Assembly: GCF_011074885.1 (NCBI RefSeq)
Contig: NC_054690.1
Location: 563,001 to 627,000 of the forward strand
DNA from: Brettanomyces bruxellensis
Lineage: Eukaryota; Ascomycota; Pichiomycetes; Pichiales; Pichiaceae
Direction: 5' to 3'
Length of the DNA stretch: 64,000 nucleotides
Made by a program: the position numbers and the translations under genes. The notes under the pieces were generated by a model that had not been told where the DNA came from, ran no database searches, and saw nothing but the letters and a program-made list of their open reading frames with translations. Below are positions 31,388 to 42,400 of the stretch, in pieces (position 1 is the stretch's first letter; each line of letters begins with the position of its first letter).

Positions 31388-32043
31388 ACTTTAATATCCA
31401 GAATTTTCGAATGTACTTCTGCCAATTGAAATACTTATCTTGCAAGGGATAGGTAAAAGAAAAGGTGTTGCAATCCAAAACAGTTAAGAAATGGAAAAAT
31501 GACTTAGTTTATATATAATTCGACGGTCCATGCCAATCGCCGTAAGCCAATTAATTTGCAGTCCTGACAATCGATAAAAGTAAATCGCAATCCTAAGCTT
31601 TTTAATCTAAGAAATCTGTTGCGTTCCATCTTTGTCCTATCACGATAATAGTTTTTCGCTGTTTTTCAACCATTCCTATTGTTCGAAGCAACCATCATAT
31701 ATGTCAGCTTTAGTGCAGCGACCGAAAGCCGCGCCTGAGGAAGGGTGATAATTTATTGTTTAGCACTAAACGGTAAGCATAATAGCAGGCCCCCCAAAAA
31801 AGCACAGAAGAATTTATTGTCGGGGAACGATGCAGACCCAATATTACTGATGCATCCGGTAAATAATATAATCATCTGTACACCATATGGTCTACTTAGA
31901 GCCAGGAACAGGTCATGCATAATAAGACTATCCAAGTAATTGCTTCCAAAACTACTCTTGACAGAAGGCCCAAACAAATAAAATAATGCTTAAGGTATTT
32001 CATTTTACCCGTTTTATTCAGAATGCTTAGAAAATGTATATAT
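31388..32043. other. Spacer upstream of the GH63-like gene
   Basis: Both neighbours are on the minus strand, so this is the GH63-like gene promoter and the IRE1 3' region. Two opposite open frames at 31745-31977 overlap each other and look random. I see no RNA gene. Confidence 0.5.
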
Positions 32044-35000
32044 CTAGAAAAATTCACGCAGCATCTCATCGTCACTTAAATTCGTCTTTATCACATGGTA
32101 CGTCATCATTAACAACCTCGGAAATTTTTTAGCAAAGTAGAAATAGAAGCCATCCGGAAGAGGCCCCATCTTCAAGGCAAGGCTTTCAGGCATATCTCTG
32201 AAATGATGGTGCTTGTTCCTCATAGCTCTGAGTAAATCCAGTAACCTGTCACTACTGTATTTTCTATACTTGCCGAGATTGTTCATGAACTCATCATCAA
32301 ACATACGGAACCAGCCTTTTTCGCCAATTACCTCCGTAGAAACTGATTCCAACTTCTTTAATAAATCAGAAGGTGGATCGCGCCTCTCCACTTCAAATCT
32401 GTCCGAAACTTTAAGAAGAAAGTTCAACTTCTTGTCCACAGTCCAAAAAAATGGGTGCTGCATAATTTCTGCCGTATCTGGCCGTTTTGTAGGATCCCTA
32501 TCAATCATTTGACTAATTAAATCTTTGGCCTCATACTCGAAAACTGTATCGTCCAGAAGAGAAAGATCAAAAGCACCTCGTATGATATTACCTTCTCGGG
32601 TAAATTTGTCTCCAAACGGATGTCCACCTTTAGTGAGATAATGGTAAAACACACAACCAGTTGAGAAAATGTCAACGGCTCTTGTCAATCGGTGGTCATG
32701 GGACAACAACTTTTTACCGAGGGATCCTTTATCAAGATCTTCCAATAATAATTCTGGTGCTCTCCATCCAAAAGTTCCCGATCCCTGAGCAGTTGTCGCC
32801 CTAAATGAGGATTGGTCACCTTCAAGTTTTTTGCAGAGTCCAAAATCGGAAATTAAGAATCTTGCATTGCAATGCTGTACATCCTTACTTGTCAGCTGTG
32901 GTTCGGTAACCAATATATTCTGGGGCTTTATGTCTCTGTGAACAATTTTAAGGGAATGGAGATGATTCAACCCATTAGCAATTTGCCATAGAACTCTCAC
33001 AGGATCCATATCATCTAGTATTGCAGAACACTCATCTGTTTTCTTTTCGATGACATCTTCCAAAGAAGCAGTACACAACTCCAAGGCAATATACAAAAAT
33101 CGGTCTGACTGCTGTGAGCAATAATACCTTATAACGTTGGAGTGGTCATCACTCTCTTGTAAGAGCTTGATTTCATGCGATGCAATCTTGTAGAAATCAA
33201 TCAACATCCGCTTAACTGCAACAGGCCGGTCTTCAAACGATCCTTTGAAAACAACAGTACCGTGCGATCCATAACCTAAAACCTCATTGGTGACAGTTAA
33301 ACTTGGCGTGAGCTGTGTTAATTTCGGATTACTCTCAGATTCTTCAATCCTGTCTTTAATAACGGGCATTGTTATACCTGCACGATCATCTGCATTTACA
33401 GAACTTGTAACAACAGTTGAAGCATTGGCATTTTTCTTATTTTTCTTTCCTCCTCTTGCACCCCTCTTTCTTCTCTTGATCTTTTGGTTCGGCTGTACAC
33501 CTTCTTTATCAAAATCATTCGAGATTGTTGATGGCTTTTTGGATTTCTGGTCTGGCACTTCCGAAACTTTTTCGGCTTTGTTACTTTGAACATCGGCTTT
33601 CGAGTCATCTTTCGTTTCAGAATCGACCTGCGATTTCTTATGAGATGACGTCTTGCCTTTATCTATCATATTAGCATTTAAGGCCGTTTCAAGATCTGTT
33701 CTCGCTCCAAGTCCTAAATTAGTGAGAATTCTATTTGCTGACTGGAACACTCCAAACTTTGCCAAAACAAAGACAACAACTACACACATGCATGTCACAA
33801 CCGCATTCTCAAATGCTTTGTACACAAAGAACTTCCAGAGAGACAAATGCCCATTTCCAGGAGGAAGGCCTGCAATAAAGTCAGGTGGTGGTGGTCCATC
33901 AATTGCCAATCTCTCCTGTGCAGCTATTCTATCCTGGTAATATCGCATGGAACTAGGCCTTTTGTAAAAAGTGTCATCGTTCTGATGCTGATATTTTGTG
34001 CTTGGATGTCTATTTGGAGAAAGTAGCTTGCCCGTAGGCATAACGGATGGTAATTTGAGAGGATCGTATATCTCTATATGCTGATTATTCTGAGATTCCG
34101 CAGGCTTGAGTGAGTTATCATGCACACCGGCTATTGCTATACCCAGCAGCTCACTATTAGAAAGAATGGAAGGAACTCTCCATCGTTCATTGGAAACATA
34201 CTTAGCAAGAGGTGCCGATCTCACCAAGGATGGATAATGATCTTCGCTCATGGCAAACCAAGAACCTTCTTTAGTTCTTTCGATATATGTTGAATCTGAT
34301 TCATCACCACTGTGCTCATGATCGTTATTTTTTCCGGCCTCATCACTTGAATTATCTGAATCATCTATAGAGCCATCTCTATTCAACGGATGTGGCAAAA
34401 CCATAAACTTAGGGTCCAAAGGAGAGTCTTGATCATAGTACACATCAAACACATTAACAGTGATGTACGGCAGACTAGCCATCCATTTGACTGTATTTGT
34501 AGTTGAGTCGAGCGCTAAAAGCGAACTATCATGAAATGGCTGTATATAAAGGCTGTCTTGAGATTCAATGTTTTGACTAGCAAGTTTATGATGCAAATTG
34601 TTAGGACCCCACGTTGTGTATGTAATGTTCCAGGAAGTTTCGTTTCTCGAATGAATACTAAGTTCATAAACAGTTTTACCAAGAAGTATTGCCTCCTCAT
34701 CAGCTTGATCTTTCCGAGAATCGGTTGTATTTGATTCAGTGGAAAATTGATTGCAATTACTACTCACACAATCAGAACCAAATGCATCCATAAGTTCACC
34801 TGTCTTGGCATTCACCTTCACAATTGAAGATTTGCGCACTCCAGTATATACAAAGTTGTCTCCAAGCGAGAATGGGGACTTCAGAACAAGATTTCTAATA
34901 GATGCAGGCAATTTCTGGAGGCCATCCTCCGGAGTGAAATAATATATTGTGCCCTCACCATATGGTTCTATAATCCATGTTGTACCTGACGCATCTGAAT

Positions 35001-35535
35001 CTGCATTTGAAGACATCTTGTTTGAAGTGCCAGACATTTCTTTAGCGGTAAAAGTTCGAGATCCCGCTGGACTTGCCACTGTTGATGCATCTTGAGGGGA
35101 AGTTGGAGAGATATCCGAAGATGTGGTGAGAACAGATATTTTCCTTTCGATATTATTTGGAATTGTTGAGACTAGAGGGCCATCCCCTACTATTGACCAC
35201 ACGAGTTCGCCTGTCTGTCGATTCAAGGCATGTATATTGCCTTCAATATCGGACGCTAATAAAAGATTTGTCACCTTAATATCACTCAATGACTTCGGCA
35301 AAATATCCGAATATCCTCTTTTCTCTTCTTCAATCTCGGGATCCCTTTTCTGCGGCACACTCCAACCATCTGAATGGGATGGGCCATATATCTTTTGCTT
35401 CGGACTCCAAGACCAGGAGGCACAACAACACGATGCTAATGATAAAATCACAATTAAGACACACAATATCCTGCAACTCCAATTATGACCATATTTGTGA
35501 TTTTTTCCAAAATTGGGTCGTAAGATACTAAACAT
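32044..35535 (-). CDS. IRE1: Unfolded-protein-response sensor kinase/RNase Ire1
   Basis: Ire1 senses unfolded proteins in the ER and activates the response by cleaving HAC1-type mRNA. From the ATG at 35535 the protein is 1163 residues. It has a signal sequence (about 15-40), a luminal beta-propeller sensor (LLASDIEGNIHALNRQTGELVW) and a membrane helix at about 570-592. A Lys-rich linker precedes the kinase domain (about 750-1030), which has the G-loop GYGSHGTVVFKG, catalytic HRDIKPQN near 865 and DFG near 895. The C-terminal KEN RNase domain (about 1030-1163) carries the active-site segment RAMRNKHHHF. All catalytic parts look intact. The frame extends upstream only to a TTG at 35613. Confidence 0.97.
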   Translation of the reverse strand: MFSILRPNFGKNHKYGHNWSCRILCVLIVILSLASCCCASWSWSPKQKIYGPSHSDGWSVPQKRDPEIEEEKRGYSDILPKSLSDIKVTNLLLASDIEGNIHALNRQTGELVWSIVGDGPLVSTIPNNIERKISVLTTSSDISPTSPQDASTVASPAGSRTFTAKEMSGTSNKMSSNADSDASGTTWIIEPYGEGTIYYFTPEDGLQKLPASIRNLVLKSPFSLGDNFVYTGVRKSSIVKVNAKTGELMDAFGSDCVSSNCNQFSTESNTTDSRKDQADEEAILLGKTVYELSIHSRNETSWNITYTTWGPNNLHHKLASQNIESQDSLYIQPFHDSSLLALDSTTNTVKWMASLPYITVNVFDVYYDQDSPLDPKFMVLPHPLNRDGSIDDSDNSSDEAGKNNDHEHSGDESDSTYIERTKEGSWFAMSEDHYPSLVRSAPLAKYVSNERWRVPSILSNSELLGIAIAGVHDNSLKPAESQNNQHIEIYDPLKLPSVMPTGKLLSPNRHPSTKYQHQNDDTFYKRPSSMRYYQDRIAAQERLAIDGPPPPDFIAGLPPGNGHLSLWKFFVYKAFENAVVTCMCVVVVFVLAKFGVFQSANRILTNLGLGARTDLETALNANMIDKGKTSSHKKSQVDSETKDDSKADVQSNKAEKVSEVPDQKSKKPSTISNDFDKEGVQPNQKIKRRKRGARGGKKNKKNANASTVVTSSVNADDRAGITMPVIKDRIEESESNPKLTQLTPSLTVTNEVLGYGSHGTVVFKGSFEDRPVAVKRMLIDFYKIASHEIKLLQESDDHSNVIRYYCSQQSDRFLYIALELCTASLEDVIEKKTDECSAILDDMDPVRVLWQIANGLNHLHSLKIVHRDIKPQNILVTEPQLTSKDVQHCNARFLISDFGLCKKLEGDQSSFRATTAQGSGTFGWRAPELLLEDLDKGSLGKKLLSHDHRLTRAVDIFSTGCVFYHYLTKGGHPFGDKFTREGNIIRGAFDLSLLDDTVFEYEAKDLISQMIDRDPTKRPDTAEIMQHPFFWTVDKKLNFLLKVSDRFEVERRDPPSDLLKKLESVSTEVIGEKGWFRMFDDEFMNNLGKYRKYSSDRLLDLLRAMRNKHHHFRDMPESLALKMGPLPDGFYFYFAKKFPRLLMMTYHVIKTNLSDDEMLREFF

Positions 35536-36672
35536 TATTGTGTGAAAAACCGTGATAGTTTCCACTTTATGATTCAAGTCCAGTTTTTCACAGTTGAATG
35601 TGCTTTCTGACAAACTTCGAACGACGATTTAAAATGAATATGGGAATAACGTACACCTTTGTTTTTGATTTGTGCCTTCGTGTGTATGTTTAATTATGCT
35701 TTATGGTTTGTTTGAGGAAAGAAAGAGGAATATAAAGCAATATATGAAAAGGTTAGTGTCGAGAAATGTCAAAGGGGTTAAAGGGGTGAAAGAATTAGTT
35801 TCCAATCTAGCAAATGACAAAAAAAAATGATAATACAAATAAAATAAAGTAAGGAAAAAAAACGGCGCTAGAGGCTTGGCCGTAGCGAAAAAAAAAAAAA
35901 AAAAAAAAAAAAAAAGGTGGCTCAGTGATGCATGCTAAGCATGGCATTCCATACAGGCGGAAAGATACACCACCAAGCCAACAAATATTCCTAGATATCT
36001 GGGATGGCCAGAAGATAATGTAACGGAAATAAGTGTTGAAGGCTTTTACATGAATTATAATAGAAAGCAAGGTACCTTATTTAGTAACTTTTGGATCAAA
36101 GCCATGTATTTTTTATATTCATAAGAGATGAGCTCGTTTTTACCATTTCTAGAATTTCCCAATAGCAATCCTTTTCCTTACCCAAACTGAATGTTATTTC
36201 AGGATTATTCCTATTGATACTGGAGATAATACATTTATAATTTTTTTGCCGAGGTTTTGACTTACCCAGTAATTATCGCTCGAATATATTTATTACTTGA
36301 TTATCCTTTCATAAGCTTTGTAACCAAGCAATAGTAATAATTTATCTGTCGAACATGCATCATTAAACGAAAGATGAAGAATGATAGATGGGCCTGGCCG
36401 ATCGTCTGCCAATTTATTTATCGGGGTTCACACTGTGTAATTTTTTATCCTATTAAATTCATTTTTTTTTATCAGTGTATACTATTCGCGGGCTACTCAA
36501 TGGGTTCAATTACCTTGCATACTATGTATGCGTTCTTCTATCATACATGCTTTGAAGTTGATTGATTCTCTATTTATACGTATTCGCAAAACAGAAGCTA
36601 TTTACTGTTCATTAATTAGGGCTTTTGTCACAATTAAGTGTTGTCAGTTGTGTTTATTTCTCTCTGGACACA
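35536..36672. other. Divergent spacer between IRE1 and the GPT2-like gene
   Basis: This 1.1-kb spacer holds both promoters. It contains a 28-base A run (35888-35915). The GPT2 frame is open upstream to a TTG at 36625 but has no ATG there. Other short frames look random. Confidence 0.55.
35888..35915. repeat. Poly-A run (28)
   Basis: Twenty-eight consecutive A bases, the longest homopolymer in the window, lie in the IRE1 promoter side of the divergent spacer. Confidence 0.95.
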
Positions 36673-38982
36673 ATGAGCTCTGTCAACGATGACATAGAAA
36701 AATCAGCAACAGGTGAGCAGCAGGTAAGCACAACCGCTAAATCTGTAAATGCATCCACTCTTTCAACTGAGTTTATATATTGGCTTGTGCGAGTTATTGT
36801 GGAAACATTTTTTAGAGAAATATCTGTCAGAGGGTCCTTTCATGTTCCCAAAACTGGTCCAACTTTAGTTGTGATTGCTCCTCATGCAAACCAGTTTTTG
36901 GATGCTGCAATATCGATGCATGCCATTTATTTGGCATCTGGGCGGATTACTCACTTTATTGAAGCTGCCGTATCATTACGGCGTAGAGTTATTGGAGTTT
37001 TAAGTCGAATGGCAGGCTCAATTCCGGTGGAAAGAGCTCAGGATTTGCTCACTCCTCGAGAAGGTTTGATCAAGTACAAAAATTATCCGGACGATGAGCT
37101 TACCATTATTGGTCAGGGTACGCATTTTACAAAGGACTGTGGAGTTAAATCTTTGATCGGCCTTCCACACAGTGCTGGTAATGTGAAAGTTGGTGAGGTG
37201 TTAAGTGATACCGAATTAAAACTTTCTTCACCCATGAGAAAGGAAGCAGGTATTCGTGCTTTACAGCAGTACACACCATATAAATGTGCTCCTCGGATTG
37301 ATAACCACAAGCTGTTTGACACCGTGTTTGATTGCCTTCACGAAGGAAATTTGATTGCAATTGCTAGTGAAGGTGGTTCGCATGATAGAACGGAACTACT
37401 TCCGTTAAAGCCAGGTGTCGCAATTATGGCATTGGGTGCTGTTGCCAAGTATCCAGGGATGGAGGTGAAGATTGTTCCTTGTGGAATGAATTATTTTCAT
37501 GCTCACAAGTTTAGGTCACGTGCAGTTCTTGATTTTGGAATCCCAATAGTGATAGACAATGAGTGGGCGGAAAAGTACAAAGAAGATTCTAGAAAAACCG
37601 TGTCTGACCTCATGGATATTATCACCTCTGCTATGAAGGCCGTGACTGTTCAATCTCCTGATTATGAAACTCTTCAGGTGATCCAGGCAGCAAGAAGATT
37701 GTATTCGTATGGAGGGCATTCGAGTAATCTTCCTTTGCCTGTTGTGGTTGAGTTGAATCGGAATTTGCTTATTGGATATAGTAAGTACAAGGATGATCCA
37801 AAAATTCGTCATTTGACCCAATCTGTCATACAATACAACCAAAAACTAAAGTACTACGGTCTCAGAGATCATCAGATTGCCTCTGCATCCGAAGATTACC
37901 TACATAACGGAATCTTGCTCATCAAGCGTTTGCTCATACTCGCTTATTACGGGATTTTGTGCCTTCCGGGCACTGTGCTCTTTTCTCCAGTTTTTTATGC
38001 TTGTGCAAAGATATCAGCGAAGAAGCAAAGAGAGGCTTTAGCGAGGTCTGCCGTGAAGATCAAGGCAAATGATGTGCTAGGTTCGTGGAAAGTGCTTATT
38101 GCAATGGTTGTGTCCCCGATACTTTACGCTCTGTATTCTATTTTGGGCACATACCTTTTGAACAAGTATGACTTGGGAGTTAAGCTCACAGGTACATGGT
38201 TTGATTCATTTGCTGAATTTGTTACCTGCTGGATAGTTTTAGTTTGTACAACGTACTCGGCCTTCAGAATGGGGGAGGTTGGAGTGGATGTCGCGAAGTC
38301 CATCTGGCCATTAATTCTCTCACTTTTCCCAAAGACTACAGAGCTTCGTAAACTAAAAGAAGAGAGGGCAAAGTTGTCAATGGAGATAACTGAGGTTATA
38401 AATGAATTGGGTCCAAAGGTTTTCCCTCAATTTAACAAGGAGACACTTAAGGAACTTAGTGATGAAGTGATAGAGGAGAACAAAACTATTAACAAGAGAG
38501 ATCGTCATTATCATCATCACCACCACCACCACCATCGCAGACGTCATCTTCTAAATCGTCTTAAACTTGAAAAGATATCTACGTCTGGTATACAGGCACA
38601 AGAAGAGAACGTGCCTCAACAGAAGGAAGTTCCATCTTCTGGAGAAAGCTTTGCCTCTTCTGAATCTACTCTTGCCAGGGAAAGAACTTCTAGTGTTTCC
38701 AGTTCGGTTTATTCTGGATTCAGTGAGTTTGAAAATGACGAAGATACCAGAGGCAAGATGCCTAATTTGTCGCATGTTTCAATTTTCCCTGATACGCTTC
38801 AGATGAGTGATAGATCATCAGTGTATTCCGAATCGAGTGCAGATATTGAAAGCATTGATTCTCACGGCGGTGAATATACCACAGGAGCAGGTGAGAGTGC
38901 CGCTGATCTCACTAATAGAGTGAGAAAGGCGGTGATTGAAAGAAATAAGGAAACTGCCGATTCTGATAGAGAAGAAGACTAG
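36673..38982 (+). CDS. GPT2: Glycerol-3-phosphate/DHAP acyltransferase (Gpt2/Sct1 type)
   Basis: The enzyme makes lysophosphatidic acid, the first step of glycerolipid synthesis, in the ER and lipid droplets. The chosen ATG at 36673 gives 769 residues. Acyltransferase blocks are visible: APHANQFLD (His71, Asp77), GSIPVERAQD, and ASEGGSHDRTELLPLKPG. Three or four membrane segments follow in the second half (about 415-445, 475-500 and 515-540). The C-terminus is Ser-rich and acidic, typical of the phosphoregulated tails of Gpt2 and Sct1. A natural run of eight His within a His/Arg segment occurs at about residues 611-624. The subfamily is clear; whether it is Gpt2 or Sct1 is not. Confidence 0.9.
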   Translation: MSSVNDDIEKSATGEQQVSTTAKSVNASTLSTEFIYWLVRVIVETFFREISVRGSFHVPKTGPTLVVIAPHANQFLDAAISMHAIYLASGRITHFIEAAVSLRRRVIGVLSRMAGSIPVERAQDLLTPREGLIKYKNYPDDELTIIGQGTHFTKDCGVKSLIGLPHSAGNVKVGEVLSDTELKLSSPMRKEAGIRALQQYTPYKCAPRIDNHKLFDTVFDCLHEGNLIAIASEGGSHDRTELLPLKPGVAIMALGAVAKYPGMEVKIVPCGMNYFHAHKFRSRAVLDFGIPIVIDNEWAEKYKEDSRKTVSDLMDIITSAMKAVTVQSPDYETLQVIQAARRLYSYGGHSSNLPLPVVVELNRNLLIGYSKYKDDPKIRHLTQSVIQYNQKLKYYGLRDHQIASASEDYLHNGILLIKRLLILAYYGILCLPGTVLFSPVFYACAKISAKKQREALARSAVKIKANDVLGSWKVLIAMVVSPILYALYSILGTYLLNKYDLGVKLTGTWFDSFAEFVTCWIVLVCTTYSAFRMGEVGVDVAKSIWPLILSLFPKTTELRKLKEERAKLSMEITEVINELGPKVFPQFNKETLKELSDEVIEENKTINKRDRHYHHHHHHHHRRRHLLNRLKLEKISTSGIQAQEENVPQQKEVPSSGESFASSESTLARERTSSVSSSVYSGFSEFENDEDTRGKMPNLSHVSIFPDTLQMSDRSSVYSESSADIESIDSHGGEYTTGAGESAADLTNRVRKAVIERNKETADSDREED

Positions 38983-39421
38983 AAAACATTCTTGTCGAGT
39001 TTTTAAAATAGTTCTAGTATCATATATCATGTTCTTATATTATGCGCACATATGTAGGGCTTAGAGACACATTTATTTATGATTAGGTCACTGGCTGTGT
39101 AAGTAATTGACAATGAGTTACTTAGTATGATCTCTAAATTGAGAATGCTTTTCCTTTATTTTATCATTTCGCACTTTGATTTATATAATCCTGCCTAACG
39201 TCTATTAATCAGTAAATCTGGAAATCAACTTCTATCCATTCAATTCTACTCTATTTACTTTTTTTTTTTTTTGTGTTTGGTATTTACATATATTTATTTA
39301 GCCTCCTTCACTTGGCTCGCTACATATTAAAACTTCCAACAGTACTAGGCTTTCTGTCTATCAATTGAGATATGATCTTTAGGAATTGGCATAACTTTCA
39401 ATATTAAGCGTTTATAGCGCT
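38983..39421. other. Spacer between the GPT2-like gene and MDM1
   Basis: Tandem plus-strand genes flank this AT-rich spacer, which is the MDM1 promoter and includes a T-rich tract near 39260-39272. I see nothing else. Confidence 0.55.
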
Positions 39422-42400
39422 ATGGCTCGCATTATAAGCTGGAAACAATCCAAATCGTGTGGTGCCGGAAAGGTATTAATTTTAGTACTATCAATTCAGT
39501 TTGCATACTGGACATTAACATCACATTTTCTTGGAGCTTTTGTACTTTTACTCACAGAAGCACTTATTATTATATGGGTAATACAAAAGCTTGACACTTC
39601 CACATACTATGGGAGAAAACGGCACGATATAAAAAACAGCTTCAGACCCTTTGCATTCACTTTAGAGGAAAGCTGGCAGGAAGAGGTGGACATTATCAAG
39701 TCAGGGGCCAAAGTGAAAGATGATTTGCAAATTTATCCAGAGAATTTTCCAATAAACGATACATTGAATAATATCATAACCCTAATTATTAGAGATTTTG
39801 TCGATGGGTGGTTTTCGCATATTAGCAAGAATGATCAAACTTTTACAAACTTGATTAGAGATCAATTTGCTGGCATAACACAGAATCTTATCCGCAGACT
39901 AGCAGATGTCGATTTTACTAAATTTGTTGTCACCACCGTTATTCCGAAAATTAATGGCCACTTGGAGTGTTATCAATTAGCTCGAGAAATAGTGAGAAAC
40001 AAGAAGAATGTACTTGAAACCGTCAGTATTAATCAGGCAATCTTTTTGAACTATAAAGGGCCGTTACATCCAGCAATAAGGGTTGGAAGTCACGACCAGG
40101 ATATGGAAATTCGCAAATATCTTATTACAAGAATTGAGACCATACTACCACTTCTGGTGGATAAAAAAGAGGTAAGCTCACCACCAGTTGCCATTTTACT
40201 CCGAGAGATTTTAGGAAATTTCGTACTTTTTCCAGTTGTCTCTATGCTTTCAGACCCTGATTTTTATAATCAGAAAATGGTGGATAAGCTCTTAGGTGTC
40301 ATGAAAGATCGGAATGACGTTAAGAGATTCAAGACGATTTTGGACCGCCATTCTCTGTATGGATCCTCCGCTTTGCAAATGGTATCCAGATCCAAGGACT
40401 TGCAGAAAGTTTACTTATCCTTAGATTCAGACAGTAAGAGATATGAAAAAATTATGGTGCAAATACGAACTTGGAAATCCCCTATCATGCTTAAAAGATA
40501 TCACCGTCTTGTCAATCTTCAATTAGCAGATCTTGCAAAGGCAATACACGTTGGTGCATTGAGCTTAACCACAGATCATCGAGTTAAGGAATACAGTGAA
40601 AGGCTACAATCGTTACATGCGACAATTGACATTTTAGAAAAACAAATTAATAATCAGAAGGACAGCAGCACAGAAAGAAATTACAACGACATGTCTATAG
40701 ATGCTATGACAGCTTCTAAGATTGCTGATCTCTCAGTAGAGAGTGTAATTCATAACTCGTTTAGAATCTCGTTTTTCATGGATTTCATGGAAAAACGAGA
40801 TCGGAGTGGCATGGTTCAGCTTTATTTAGATGTGGACTCTTTGAGAAATCCATTAGAGGATTTCTACATAGATCAAAACAAAGGTGAGCATGATGATGAA
40901 TACTTGAATGATGACATGTCGCAGGCAGATGACATCAGGGAAATATTTGAGCACCACTTTCAAAATAAGCTGCTTGGAATCAGCCAATCGGATTATGACG
41001 CTGTCAATGACTTTGTTCGGACACACCCAGACAATTTTCAACTGTATGTAGGTGCAAGGAAGGCACTTTTTGCCATACAGTCCGAGGTACTGCATAGAAT
41101 GCAAACTACTGATTTCCCTGCTTTTAAGCAGTCAGATTATTTTATACAGATGATTGCGGCTGGTACACAAATAGCCAATGCAGATTCTGGTGATCTGCCA
41201 GAAACTAAAAGAACTCTCAATGGAAAAGAGGCGAACGGAGACCCGTTAGCATTATATGATGAAGAAAGGGATATTCAAAATGAGACTTCAGGGCCCCAAA
41301 TAAGTACGAACGTGGTGAATGCTATGGAAAAGGCTCTTGGAGAAATAACTAAAAGAGAAAAATCACCATCAGCATTCAACTTTCCCGATGACATCACAAA
41401 TAAATCTTCAATTAATTTAGATTCTTCTGCAGAGCGGGCTTCTACATTTATGAACAACCGTTCTTTGAATAAGGAACAAAGAGATAGCATATTTGGAACT
41501 GGAGACGGGGATGAATCAAGTCTTTTTGATGATAACGTAAAAAAACTGAGCCCTGAAACCAGTATCACTACTACTGGAGATGCAGGTTTGCTTTCTAATG
41601 CAATTCAGATGGATAGTAGCTTGGACTCGCTATCCTCTTCCACTGATGATTTATCGACATCTGAAGTGAGGGTTGCTGCTCCTGGGGACTTGGATTTGGC
41701 GGATGAGATAAGGACGATTAGTTCTGGAATTGTGAGGATCAAGCAGCAGCTTCAAATCATTGATTCATTACTTAAGAAGGCAGAATTGACAAGAAACGCG
41801 TCTGAACTTAACATATTAAGGAGGTCAAAGGCAAGTTTGGATAGAGAGATACGTCTTAAGGAGCTCCAGAAGCAGCAATATACAATTCAACAGGGCGAGA
41901 ACAGCCTTTATCAACGATCGAAAATAAGAATTCAATCGTACATCACATCTAAGGACAAGGATGGTAAAGTGTTTGTTTTGTATATTATTGAGGTTCAAAG
42001 ATTGTCGAAAGAAAATTCCAACCTTGCAGTTGCTGGATGGATGGTTGCCAGGCGTTTCAGCCAGTTTTACAAGCTTCACAAATACTTGAAAGTACGGTAT
42101 TTGGAGGTTGCCAACATTTCCTTTCCTAAACGAAAAGTTGTGATGAAGTTTCAGCAAACGTCTCTAGTACAGAATAGAAAGGCCGATCTACAGAAATACC
42201 TCCGACAATTAGTGTCAATTCAGAGTGTTTGTTCTGATAGAGTATTTCGTGACTTCCTCTCAAGCGATGTTTTCACTCTAGACTCTGAACGAACAAAGAA
42301 TGGATCTGGAGCAAAACTGTACAACAAACTGTGGAGTCAGCTACTATATTTATTACCTAATGATGGGCAACAGGACACTGCGAAGAAATCTAAATATCAG

